Source: an uncultured Eisenbergiella sp.
GTDB lineage: Bacteria; Bacillota; Clostridia; Lachnospirales; Lachnospiraceae
Length of the DNA stretch: 64,000 nucleotides
Assembly (NCBI GenBank): GCA_910585455.1
Contig: CAJUEL010000004.1
Location: forward strand, 62,001 to 126,000
Direction: 5' to 3'
In this document: positions 34,722-41,520 of the stretch, one piece after another
Layout of the letters: each line of letters opens with the position of its first letter
How positions within the stretch are numbered: the first letter of the stretch is position 1
Translations under genes and position numbers: made by a program
Notes under the pieces: generated by a model
What the model was told of the DNA's origin: nothing
The model's input: the letters and a program-made list of their open reading frames with translations, nothing else
Databases searched by the model: none

Positions 34722-35040
34722 CGGACAGGAGGGGTGAAGAGCGGGAATGGAGGGACGGCATAGCGGTGGGGAGGCGGCGTGATGGCAGGTACAGCCTGTT
34801 TCCGGTCACTTTATCCGAAGCGGAGAAATTCCCAAAATGACCGGAGATTCCTGCCACAGGGCGCAATACTGTTTGAACGCAGTGAGTTCGTTGCGCCCTG
34901 TGGCGCTCAGGAATATCCGGACATTTTGCGGAATTTCCCGCCTCGGATATCGTGACCGGAAACAGGCTGTGCCCGCCATCACGCCGCCTCCCCACCGCTA
35001 TGCCGCCCCTCCATTCCCGTTCTTCACACCTTCTGTCCGC
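34722..35040. repeat. Long-palindrome element P3 (about 319 bp, inverted relative to P2)
   Basis: The arms are inverted copies over most of their length; in the best 67-nt block (arm contains GCGGTGGGGAGGCGGCGTGA) only three positions differ, all transitions. The core carries ACAGGGCGCAA and TTGCGCCCTGT around a loop with GAACGCAGTGAGTTC (34875-34889), the same loop motif as P1 and P2 but on the opposite strand. The inner arm is homologous to P1 and P2, while the outer arm is mostly its own. It fills the 424-bp gap between the GH2 gene and uxaB, with no gene inside. Confidence 0.85.
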
Positions 35041-35056
35041 TTCCCCGCCGCGGGAA

Positions 35057-36736
35057 TCAGAAGGCTTTAAAGAGCTTTTTTACCACCTCATAGGACAGCT
35101 TTGGCCTGCGGTACTCATCCACGATCCCCTTATTGTTCATCGTCCGCGGGCGTCCGCCAAACCAGCTGTCGCACACCCGGCAATCACAAAACTGCCAGAT
35201 ATAGACCCCGCTCACATTGTCATCCGAAAGAATCGCCTGCAGCTGCTTCTCAAGCGCCTCCGCCTGATACTCCTCCGACCATTTCACCTTCGCTGGCGTA
35301 CGATAGCCATAAATGCCGCCCGCTCCCACCTCGGTGATGAGGAAGGGCTTCCCGGCTCCTTTCGTCTCCTTCTGCACCCAGTCATACAGATCAGCCAGAT
35401 AGTCTGCGGGCGGCGTGTTGTGATACCACAGCGGATAGATGTTGTAGGAAACCACATCCGGCAGGTCGAAGCAGATGTCTGTCTTGAACTGACAGCTGGC
35501 AAAAGAGCAAGGACGGGACGCATCCAGGCTGCGGATCAGCGAAAACTGGCTGGCGTAGCACTCCCTCCCGTATTCGGTATGACTGGCGCACTCGTTCAGA
35601 ATGCCCCAGATATAAATGGACGGATGGTTATAATGGGCAAGGATCATCTCCCGGATGCAGTCCTCGCACTGGCGCTCGAAATTGGGATTGCACATGTCCT
35701 TTTCGGAAAGCCCTCTGGCATGATTCTCTTCCCAGACCAGCATCCCGGTCTCGTCGCACAGATCCAGAAACAGCTCGTCGTTTGGATAGTGCGAAGTCCG
35801 CACGGAATTTGCGCCCAGATCCCGCATCAGCAAAAGGTCCTGCTGCATCGCCTCCACCGGAATCGCGCAACCAAACTGAGGATGGTCCTCATGACGGCAA
35901 AATCCTCTGATTTTCAGCGCTTTCCCGTTTAACAGAATGCGCCTGCCCTCCACCTGCACCTGTCGGAAGCCAAAGCGGTCTGTCAGATCATCCACCGCTT
36001 TCCCGTCCTCCGCGCACAATAAAGCGGTCACCGTATACAAAACCGGACTCTCCGGATTCCATTCCTGCGCCCACCTGCAGCATATGTCGGCTGTATAAAA
36101 CGCCTCTTCGCCCGCCGGGAGCGTAACCGGAACCGACACCCTTTCGCCGTCTCCCTGCTTTCCCAGGCACAGCCGCAGCTCTCCCCGCAGCTTTCTGTCC
36201 GTCAGGTTCCTGACGCCCGCCTCTATTTTGGCATGCCACACCCCGGCCCTTTTCACCGGAGTCACATGCAGGCGGGTGACGTACATGTCTCCCAGCTCCT
36301 CCAGCGCCACGCTGCGGGTGATCCCGCCATAGCTTTGATAATCATTTTCCACATGAAGAGCGGACTGCTCTCCAAAGGAATTGTCCACCACCACCTGTAA
36401 ATGATGGTTTTGTTCCGGCAGGTTTGTGACCACCGCCGCAAAGGGCGTGTAAGCGTTGTAATGGGACGCGATTTTCTCCCCGTCCAGATAAACCTCCGCC
36501 GTATGGCTCACCCCTTTCAATTCCAGGCGGATATTCCCGCCCCCGAAAAAGTCACGCTCATAGCGCGCCCTCCCCCGGTAGCTGACCGTATCCGGGTCAC
36601 ATTCCCAGCAGCCCGGCACGAAGGCCTTTTTTGCCACAGGCTTTGTCCCGTCTTCGGGAAGTGTTGCAAAATCCCATAGTCCGCCCGAAAGCTCCCTCTG
36701 TTTCCTGATCTGATGTGTCTGAAATAACCGTAACAT
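35057..36736 (-). CDS. GH2 beta-glucuronidase/beta-galacturonidase-type enzyme
   Basis: Glycoside hydrolase family 2 enzyme of 559 aa without a signal peptide. The start is ATG 36736 with AAAGGAG five bases upstream. Order: jelly-roll domain (about 1-170), Ig-like domain (170-265), TIM barrel (265-559). RHEDHPQFGCAI and SVRTSHYPNDELFLDLCDE are family motifs; the acid/base Glu is in GILNECASH (about 380) and the nucleophile Glu in ITEVGAGG (about 470). RTMNNKGIVDEYRRPK near the end carries an N-x-K motif, which in this family binds a uronic-acid carboxylate and separates glucuronidases from galactosidases. With uxaB and uxaA downstream, a beta-galacturonidase or glucuronidase is likely. Its ribosome binding site lies in the last codons of a permease remnant. 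Confidence 0.87.
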   Translation of the reverse strand: MLRLFQTHQIRKQRELSGGLWDFATLPEDGTKPVAKKAFVPGCWECDPDTVSYRGRARYERDFFGGGNIRLELKGVSHTAEVYLDGEKIASHYNAYTPFAAVVTNLPEQNHHLQVVVDNSFGEQSALHVENDYQSYGGITRSVALEELGDMYVTRLHVTPVKRAGVWHAKIEAGVRNLTDRKLRGELRLCLGKQGDGERVSVPVTLPAGEEAFYTADICCRWAQEWNPESPVLYTVTALLCAEDGKAVDDLTDRFGFRQVQVEGRRILLNGKALKIRGFCRHEDHPQFGCAIPVEAMQQDLLLMRDLGANSVRTSHYPNDELFLDLCDETGMLVWEENHARGLSEKDMCNPNFERQCEDCIREMILAHYNHPSIYIWGILNECASHTEYGRECYASQFSLIRSLDASRPCSFASCQFKTDICFDLPDVVSYNIYPLWYHNTPPADYLADLYDWVQKETKGAGKPFLITEVGAGGIYGYRTPAKVKWSEEYQAEALEKQLQAILSDDNVSGVYIWQFCDCRVCDSWFGGRPRTMNNKGIVDEYRRPKLSYEVVKKLFKAF

Positions 36737-36738
36737 AT

Positions 36739-36960
36739 TCACTCCTTTACCGCGCCAATCATAACGCCCTTCACAAAATGCTTCTGTATAAAAGGATAGA
36801 TGCAGCTCCCTGATCAGCAGGGAGAAATTCGCCATCAGCTTTGAGGGGCGCTGCCGGATGCGAAGACGACACACAAAAAGGGATACAGCGTCACGACCGC
36901 CACCGCCAGCAGGATTATGATGTTGATGATATCAAACGGTTCTCTCTTTTTTCTTTTCAC
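36739..36960 (-). pseudogene. Internally deleted LplC/MalG-type sugar permease remnant
   Basis: Only the two ends of a permease survive. The start is a GTG at 36960 with TAGGAG eight bases upstream, encoding VKRKKREPFDIINIIILLAV and then TLYPFLCVVFAS, the first helix of an LplC-type permease. A frameshift follows near SAPQ, and shortly after, the sequence jumps to the family C-terminus YPFIQKHFVKGVMIGAVKE and a stop at 36739. The intact permease at 39568-40485 has LYPFW at its first helix and ends YPFLQKYFVKGVTLGAVKG. Roughly 240 codons are missing. GH2 begins 2 bp after the stop. The surrounding gap (36737-37140) otherwise holds only a terminator. Confidence 0.85.
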
Positions 36961-37088
36961 ATTCTATTCTCCTACCACAGACTGTAATCTGTCAACCGTT
37001 TCCAAAACTTATTCACACCAAAAACAGCAAAAGGTTGATCGCCGATTTTGCCGGTAGCAGCTGACGGTTAGACAAAAGCAGGTATGAT

Positions 37089-37126
37089 AAAGGGCAGCCG
37101 ACACACAATTGCCAGCTGCCCTTTTC
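37089..37126 (-). terminator. Terminator after the GH8 gene
   Basis: GGGCAGC (37092-37098) pairs with GCTGCCC (37115-37121), 15 bp beyond the GH8 stop. The minus-strand tail is TTTATC and the plus-strand tail is TTTTCTC, so it could act in both directions, more strongly on the plus strand. Confidence 0.6.
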
Positions 37127-37140
37127 TCATATCAGATTTT

Positions 37141-38325
37141 TTACTCTCTTCTTCCATCCATAATGATTCTATAGTTTCCGCTCAGGGCCAGCAGCGCGAA
37201 CAGATACAGGCAGTTGTCGTAATATCGCCTGCCTCCCCTGCGCAATGGCTGGCTCCAGAGCCACTCCACCCACCTTTTTGCCACGTTCCAGTCGCTTTGG
37301 GGATCATCGGAATCCTCTTTGGGCACGGTCAGCGCGCCCTGCGCCGTCGTTGCCAGAAGCCCCAGCGGATGCAGTACCGTCCGATCCAGCGCGGTTCCGT
37401 CCGTCTCATACACGCACCGCGCGCCCTCCAGGTCCGTCCCCAGAAAACGCATCAGCCTAAGGGGCGCCTGATACTGTCCGCAATCAACGCCAAACCAGAG
37501 GCAGTCCAGCCCGATATTGGCGGCCGTCCGGTATGCGTCGCTGTAAAAGCTTCCATGGGACTCTCCCCAGGGCATCTTCTTTTTCATGGGACTGCCGTCA
37601 AATTCCCCGTACTCCGGATTCATGCCCGTGACGGGATGACAAGCCTTTGCCAGATATGCCCTGCTGGCCTCGGCCGCCTGTTTCCAGAACGCCCTGTCCT
37701 CCTCATCCGCCCAGAGCGCAAAAAGCTCATAAAAATGAGGCAAATGGTAAGAAGGGTCCGTAAATTCTGAACCGGGCACGAACAAAATCTGCTTATTTTC
37801 CCGGTTCCACATGGGCTGCCCCGGCCGGCCCTTTTCCCCCTTATGCACACACGCCCGCAAAATCGCTCTGGCCTCCCGGGCGTACTCGAAAATGCCTTCC
37901 CCATCCCCCCAGCGGTGGGAGGCAAAAAACAGCGCCATGGCATAGTATTCCTCCCCATCCGGCGCCGGTCCATGGGCGTTTTTTTTGCCGTCCGTCTGGC
38001 AGCTCCAGGCAAAATAACCCTCATTTTCCCCCTCGTCCATGTACATATAGGTCTTTGACCATTTCCAGATCCGGTCAAATTCCTCCTTCATGTCCAGCTG
38101 GACGCACATCATCATGCCATAGGACATTCCCTCCGTCCTCGCATCGTGGTTTCCGGTATCCTCCAGATACCCCATATCGTCTCCGACCGGATGATAAATC
38201 CGTTCCTCTTCGCTTCCATAGAAAAAAGTATGGACAGCGTCCTGTATTTTCTGCCGTATCTCTGTCTCGCTCTTCCCGATTTCCGCAAAAACGCTGCGGT
38301 ATCTGCCTGTATCAAATGCACTCAT
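37141..38325 (-). CDS. GH8 reducing-end xylose-releasing exo-oligoxylanase (Rex type)
   Basis: Cytoplasmic family 8 enzyme, 394 aa, no signal peptide, that trims xylose from the reducing end of imported xylo-oligosaccharides. The start is ATG 38325 with AGGAGG five bases upstream. The (alpha/alpha)6 motifs visible include the acid Glu in ARTEGMSYGMMM (about residue 68), YFAWSCQTDGKKNAHGPAPDGEEYY (about 110-130, read in parts) with the base Asp region, and MPWGESHGSFYSDAYRTAANIGLD (about 270-290, read in parts). Length and lack of secretion fit Rex rather than secreted chitosanase or cellulase members of GH8. Divergent from the AraC gene at 38501, and upstream of the permease remnant and GH2 gene. 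Confidence 0.92.
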   Translation of the reverse strand: MSAFDTGRYRSVFAEIGKSETEIRQKIQDAVHTFFYGSEEERIYHPVGDDMGYLEDTGNHDARTEGMSYGMMMCVQLDMKEEFDRIWKWSKTYMYMDEGENEGYFAWSCQTDGKKNAHGPAPDGEEYYAMALFFASHRWGDGEGIFEYAREARAILRACVHKGEKGRPGQPMWNRENKQILFVPGSEFTDPSYHLPHFYELFALWADEEDRAFWKQAAEASRAYLAKACHPVTGMNPEYGEFDGSPMKKKMPWGESHGSFYSDAYRTAANIGLDCLWFGVDCGQYQAPLRLMRFLGTDLEGARCVYETDGTALDRTVLHPLGLLATTAQGALTVPKEDSDDPQSDWNVAKRWVEWLWSQPLRRGGRRYYDNCLYLFALLALSGNYRIIMDGRRE

Positions 38326-38500
38326 GCTTCCCTCCTGGAAAAATGCTTTTTCTCCCTTTCTTCTTTTTGGTATATTTGTTATAATAAAAACAAAATATAG
38401 ATTTCTTTCAATATTTTCATAATGAAATTTGCCAGATAATCGTTCCAAAATGCCGATCCAATTATTCAGAATCCATTACGAAATGCAAAGGAGCAGACCT
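38326..38500. promoter_or_regulatory. Divergent promoter region between GH8 and AraC genes
   Basis: This 175-bp AT-rich gap serves two diverging genes. A dyad TTTCAT-A-ATGAAA (38415-38427) lies about 100 bp upstream of the GH8 start. On the minus strand TATATT lies 17 bp after TTATGA, a possible weak promoter for GH8 that a regulator bound at the dyad could activate. The assignment is tentative. Confidence 0.4.
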
Positions 38501-39439
38501 ATGAACCCAAAACATTTATTTGCGCTGAGTCCGGATTGCCGCGCGCAGTATCAGTCTCAGCCGGACCATTTTCCCGGCTATGTACGCGAAAAATCCATCG
38601 AATATGAACATCCGCCCTATATCGAAAAAACCACGCTCCGCTTTTGGTACAATACCCAGCCGGACGGCTATGAAACCCATTGGCACGATGCGCAGGAAAT
38701 CATCATCCCTCTGGAAGAGAGCTACTGCGTCACTGCGCAGGATGTGGTTTACCATTTAGCGCCGGGGGATATTCTGCTCATTCCGCCCGGATGCCTGCAT
38801 TCCATCGAAGAGTCCGACGCAGGCTCGCGCTTCGTCTTCCTTTTGGGGCTGGACTTTTTCTGCCAGCTGGAAAACTTCATTCAGATCCGCGCCCTGCTGT
38901 CGCAGCCTGTTCTGATCAGCGCGGACAGCTGCCCCGAAATCTATGAGCGCGAAATTTCCCTCATCATGGAAATTGCCGCCCATTATTGGAGCGATAATCC
39001 TGCCAAACAGCTTTCCATCTATGCCCGCATGATGGATTTCTATGCCTGCTATGCCGGGTATCACTGGAAATGCGCCCAGCCTCTCCCCGCCTCCCAAAGC
39101 ATTCCCCGGTCTGAGGACCTGCCGCAAAAGCTCAACCATCTCCTTGCGTATCTCGGACAGCACTATGCGGAAAATATCTCCCTTGACGAGGCCGCCGGGA
39201 TGGCCGGTCTGTCCAGATATTACTTCACCAGAATCTTCAAGCAGCATACCAGCCAGACCTATTATGATTACCTGAGCTTTTTGCGCATCCAGGCGGCTGA
39301 GGAATTGCTCAAGGACAGGTCACGCTCCATCGCCGATATTTCCGCGGCCTGCGGATATGCCAGCATCTCCTCCTTTAACCGGGTATTTCGTAAGCTCAAA
39401 GGCGTCAGCCCTTCAGAATACCGCAAATATATGCATTAA
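38501..39439 (+). CDS. AraC-family transcriptional regulator of the GH8/transporter region
   Basis: Regulator of 312 aa; start ATG 38501 with AAAGGAG seven bases upstream. The N-terminal half is a cupin-like ligand domain (ETHWHDAQEIIIPLEE, LAPGDILLIPPGCLHSIEE). The last 100 residues hold the two helix-turn-helix units of AraC (ISLDEAAGMAGLSRYYFTRIF and SIADISAACGYASISSFNRVF, ending GVSPSEYRKYM). It is divergent from the GH8 gene and convergent with the LplABC-type transporter genes, so xylo-oligosaccharide or xylose control of these neighbours is the natural inference. Confidence 0.92.
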   Translation: MNPKHLFALSPDCRAQYQSQPDHFPGYVREKSIEYEHPPYIEKTTLRFWYNTQPDGYETHWHDAQEIIIPLEESYCVTAQDVVYHLAPGDILLIPPGCLHSIEESDAGSRFVFLLGLDFFCQLENFIQIRALLSQPVLISADSCPEIYEREISLIMEIAAHYWSDNPAKQLSIYARMMDFYACYAGYHWKCAQPLPASQSIPRSEDLPQKLNHLLAYLGQHYAENISLDEAAGMAGLSRYYFTRIFKQHTSQTYYDYLSFLRIQAAEELLKDRSRSIADISAACGYASISSFNRVFRKLKGVSPSEYRKYMH

Positions 39440-39541
39440 AACCCGACGCTGTTCGCCGGTTTTTCGTCCATACCCACGCGCCAGAAACCGGCCCGCCGGT
39501 AACCTGGCATGCGGACGAAACCACCTGTCAGCGCCAACGCG

Positions 39542-39566
39542 AAGGCGCGCGCAAAGCACGCGCCTT
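39542..39566 (+). terminator. Terminator of the AraC gene, shared convergent gap
   Basis: AAGGCGCG (39542-39549) pairs with CGCGCCTT (39559-39566) and is followed by TT on the plus strand. It lies in the 128-bp gap between two convergent genes and ends two bases before the permease stop, so it may also slow read-through from the right. Confidence 0.65.
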
Positions 39567-39567
39567 T

Positions 39568-40485
39568 TCACCCCTTTACAGCCCCCAGCGTAACGCCTTT
39601 CACAAAATATTTCTGCAAAAAAGGATATACCACCAGAATCGGAACAGAAGCCACAATGGTGACCGCCGCCCGGATGGATGTGGGCGTGATCGTATTGGCG
39701 ACCTGCGCCTCCTGCCCGAATATGCTGGAATTATCACGCCCGGACTGGGAAGCGGAGGAAAGCAGCTTCATCATCTCATACTGCAGGGTGGTCAGATTAT
39801 CCTTGCTGGACGCGTAGAGGAAGGTGTCAAACCACTGGTTCCACGCTCCGACCGCACACCATAATGCGATTGTCGCCAGCACCGGCTTACAGCAGGGAAT
39901 GACAATCTGCCAATAGCACCTGAAATACCCTGCGCCGTCCACCATGGCCGCCTCTGTCAGGCTTTCCGGCAGCTGCTGCATGAACGATTTGATGACGATG
40001 ACATTGTATACGCCAAGCACCCCCGGAATGATATACACCCAAAAGCTGTTGAGCAGATGCAGCTCCTTGATCAGAAAGTAAGTGGGGATCAGCCCCGCCG
40101 AAACATACATCGTCACCAGAAAATAGGCCGTGATGAATTTCTTTCCAACCAGCTCCTTCCGGGACAGCACATAGGCCACCAGGGAGCTGACCGCCACTCC
40201 CAGCAGCGTGGACAGCACCGTCCGAAGAACCGAATTGACCGCCGCCGTCGCCATCAGCTTATTTTTAAAGACCGACTGGTAGCTGTAAAGTGAAAATACC
40301 CGGGGAAACAGGGTAATGCCGCCGCGCAGGGTATCCTGTGCGTCATTGAAGGAAACGGCGATCGTATTCCAGAAGGGATACAGCATGACCACGATCACGA
40401 ACAGCATGACCAGGCCGTTTACGATATTGAATACCTTGTCGCTGGTACTCATTTTTCTGTGTTTTCCTGCCACTTTATTTTTCAT
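39568..40485 (-). CDS. Carbohydrate ABC transporter permease (LplC type)
   Basis: Third gene of the LplABC-like importer, 305 aa. The first helix reads VMLFVIVVMLYPFWNTIAVS, the EAA loop is EAAMVDGAGYFRCYWQIVIP, and the C-terminus is the typical VYPFLQKYFVKGVTLGAVKG. It starts 54 bp after the LplB-type permease gene. It forms the membrane channel with that protein and relies on an ATPase encoded elsewhere. The AAAGG site is 12 bases before the chosen ATG, so an internal Met12 start is possible. Confidence 0.92.
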   Translation of the reverse strand: MKNKVAGKHRKMSTSDKVFNIVNGLVMLFVIVVMLYPFWNTIAVSFNDAQDTLRGGITLFPRVFSLYSYQSVFKNKLMATAAVNSVLRTVLSTLLGVAVSSLVAYVLSRKELVGKKFITAYFLVTMYVSAGLIPTYFLIKELHLLNSFWVYIIPGVLGVYNVIVIKSFMQQLPESLTEAAMVDGAGYFRCYWQIVIPCCKPVLATIALWCAVGAWNQWFDTFLYASSKDNLTTLQYEMMKLLSSASQSGRDNSSIFGQEAQVANTITPTSIRAAVTIVASVPILVVYPFLQKYFVKGVTLGAVKG

Positions 40486-40539
40486 ATCAGAACCATACCT
40501 TTCTGTAATCTGCGAATTTGCGCACGGAAAATTTCCGCC

Positions 40540-41439
40540 TTACATCAGGCTGCTTTCGCCCAGCTTATTGGCTACCGCGTTTGTGCCGAACACCAGAATC
40601 AGGGAAATCACGGACTTAAATATGCCCGCCGCCGTCGCCAGGGAATAATTTCCGATATTCATGCCGTATTTCAGGACGAAAATATCAAGGGTCTGGGACA
40701 CATCCTGCAAAAGGCCGCCGCCCAACAGATACGGAATTTCAAAGCTGGTATTCAACACCCACCCCAGATTCATGATCATCAGCACCACGATCGTGGGACG
40801 GATGCCTGGCAGCGTCACATGCCACATTCTCTGGAACCGGTTCGCCCCGTCCAGCTGCGCCGCCTCATACATGTCCTGATCGATGCCCGCGATGGCCGCG
40901 ATATAAATGATGGAATTCCACCCGGTTTCCTTCCAGATGCTTGCAAAGGTCGCCACCCACCAAAAGTATTTTTGTTCCCCCAAAAACAGAATCGGGCTTT
41001 TGGTTATGTGCAGCGCCGACAGGAAATTGTTCACCATGCCATCGCTGGCCAGCATGTTGGAAATCAGGGAAGTGACAATGATCCAGCTCAAAAAGTGCGG
41101 CAGATAAGACACGGTCTGGGTGATTTTCTTAAATCCTGCCGACCTGATTTCATTTAAAAGCAGCGCGAATACGATCGCGAATACCGTTCCAAATACCAGA
41201 TTCATCAAAGACATGCCCAGCGTGTTGCGCATGCTCCGCCAGAACTCCATATCCCCAAACAAAAACTGGAATTGTCTAAGCCCCACAAAATCCGAACCCG
41301 CGTACCCCTTGGCGGGCTTGAAATTCTGGAATGCCATAATCCATCCTTTCAGAGGATAGTAGGAAAAAATGAACGTATAAATCATGCACGGGATGATCAT
41401 GATGAAAAGCGTTTTTTGCGCGAGCAGCTTTTTTTTCAT
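40540..41439 (-). CDS. Carbohydrate ABC transporter permease (LplB type)
   Basis: Permease of 299 aa. The N-terminus has the family pattern TLFIMIIPCMIYTFIFSYYP followed by GWIMAFQNFKPAKG. The EAA loop is EAAQLDGANRFQRMWHVTLP. Six membrane segments are expected. It lies 81 bp after the binding-protein gene, with a strong attenuating hairpin between. Neighbouring GH8, GH2 and uronate genes suggest xylan- or pectin-derived oligosaccharides as cargo. Confidence 0.93.
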   Translation of the reverse strand: MKKKLLAQKTLFIMIIPCMIYTFIFSYYPLKGWIMAFQNFKPAKGYAGSDFVGLRQFQFLFGDMEFWRSMRNTLGMSLMNLVFGTVFAIVFALLLNEIRSAGFKKITQTVSYLPHFLSWIIVTSLISNMLASDGMVNNFLSALHITKSPILFLGEQKYFWWVATFASIWKETGWNSIIYIAAIAGIDQDMYEAAQLDGANRFQRMWHVTLPGIRPTIVVLMIMNLGWVLNTSFEIPYLLGGGLLQDVSQTLDIFVLKYGMNIGNYSLATAAGIFKSVISLILVFGTNAVANKLGESSLM

Positions 41440-41467
41440 GCTGACACCTCCTCCAATCTAATTTTGA

Positions 41468-41503
41468 AAGCCGGCAGGAGACCGCTATTTCTCCTGCCGG
41501 CTT
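41468..41503 (-). terminator. Attenuating hairpin between binding-protein and permease genes
   Basis: AAGCCGGCAGGAG (41468-41480) pairs perfectly over 13 bp with CTCCTGCCGGCTT (41491-41503), followed on the minus strand by TTTCAAAATT. Such partial terminators commonly keep the binding protein in excess over the permeases. Confidence 0.8.
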
Positions 41504-41520
41504 AGCTGTTTCTCCTTTTA

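Noticed and set aside
22316..35040. CRISPR array or integrated phage as explanation for the repeated palindromes
   Set aside because: Repeats are not regularly spaced, have no spacers between them and no cas, integrase or phage genes are present.
22316..35040. Insertion sequence or transposon
   Set aside because: No transposase frame exists in or between the elements; arms are not terminal repeats around a gene but meet at a short loop.
36775..36874. N-terminal extension of the GH2 protein to 36874
   Set aside because: The extra residues are out-of-frame translation of the permease remnant; the ATG at 36736 has AAAGGAG and gives a normal GH2 N-terminus.
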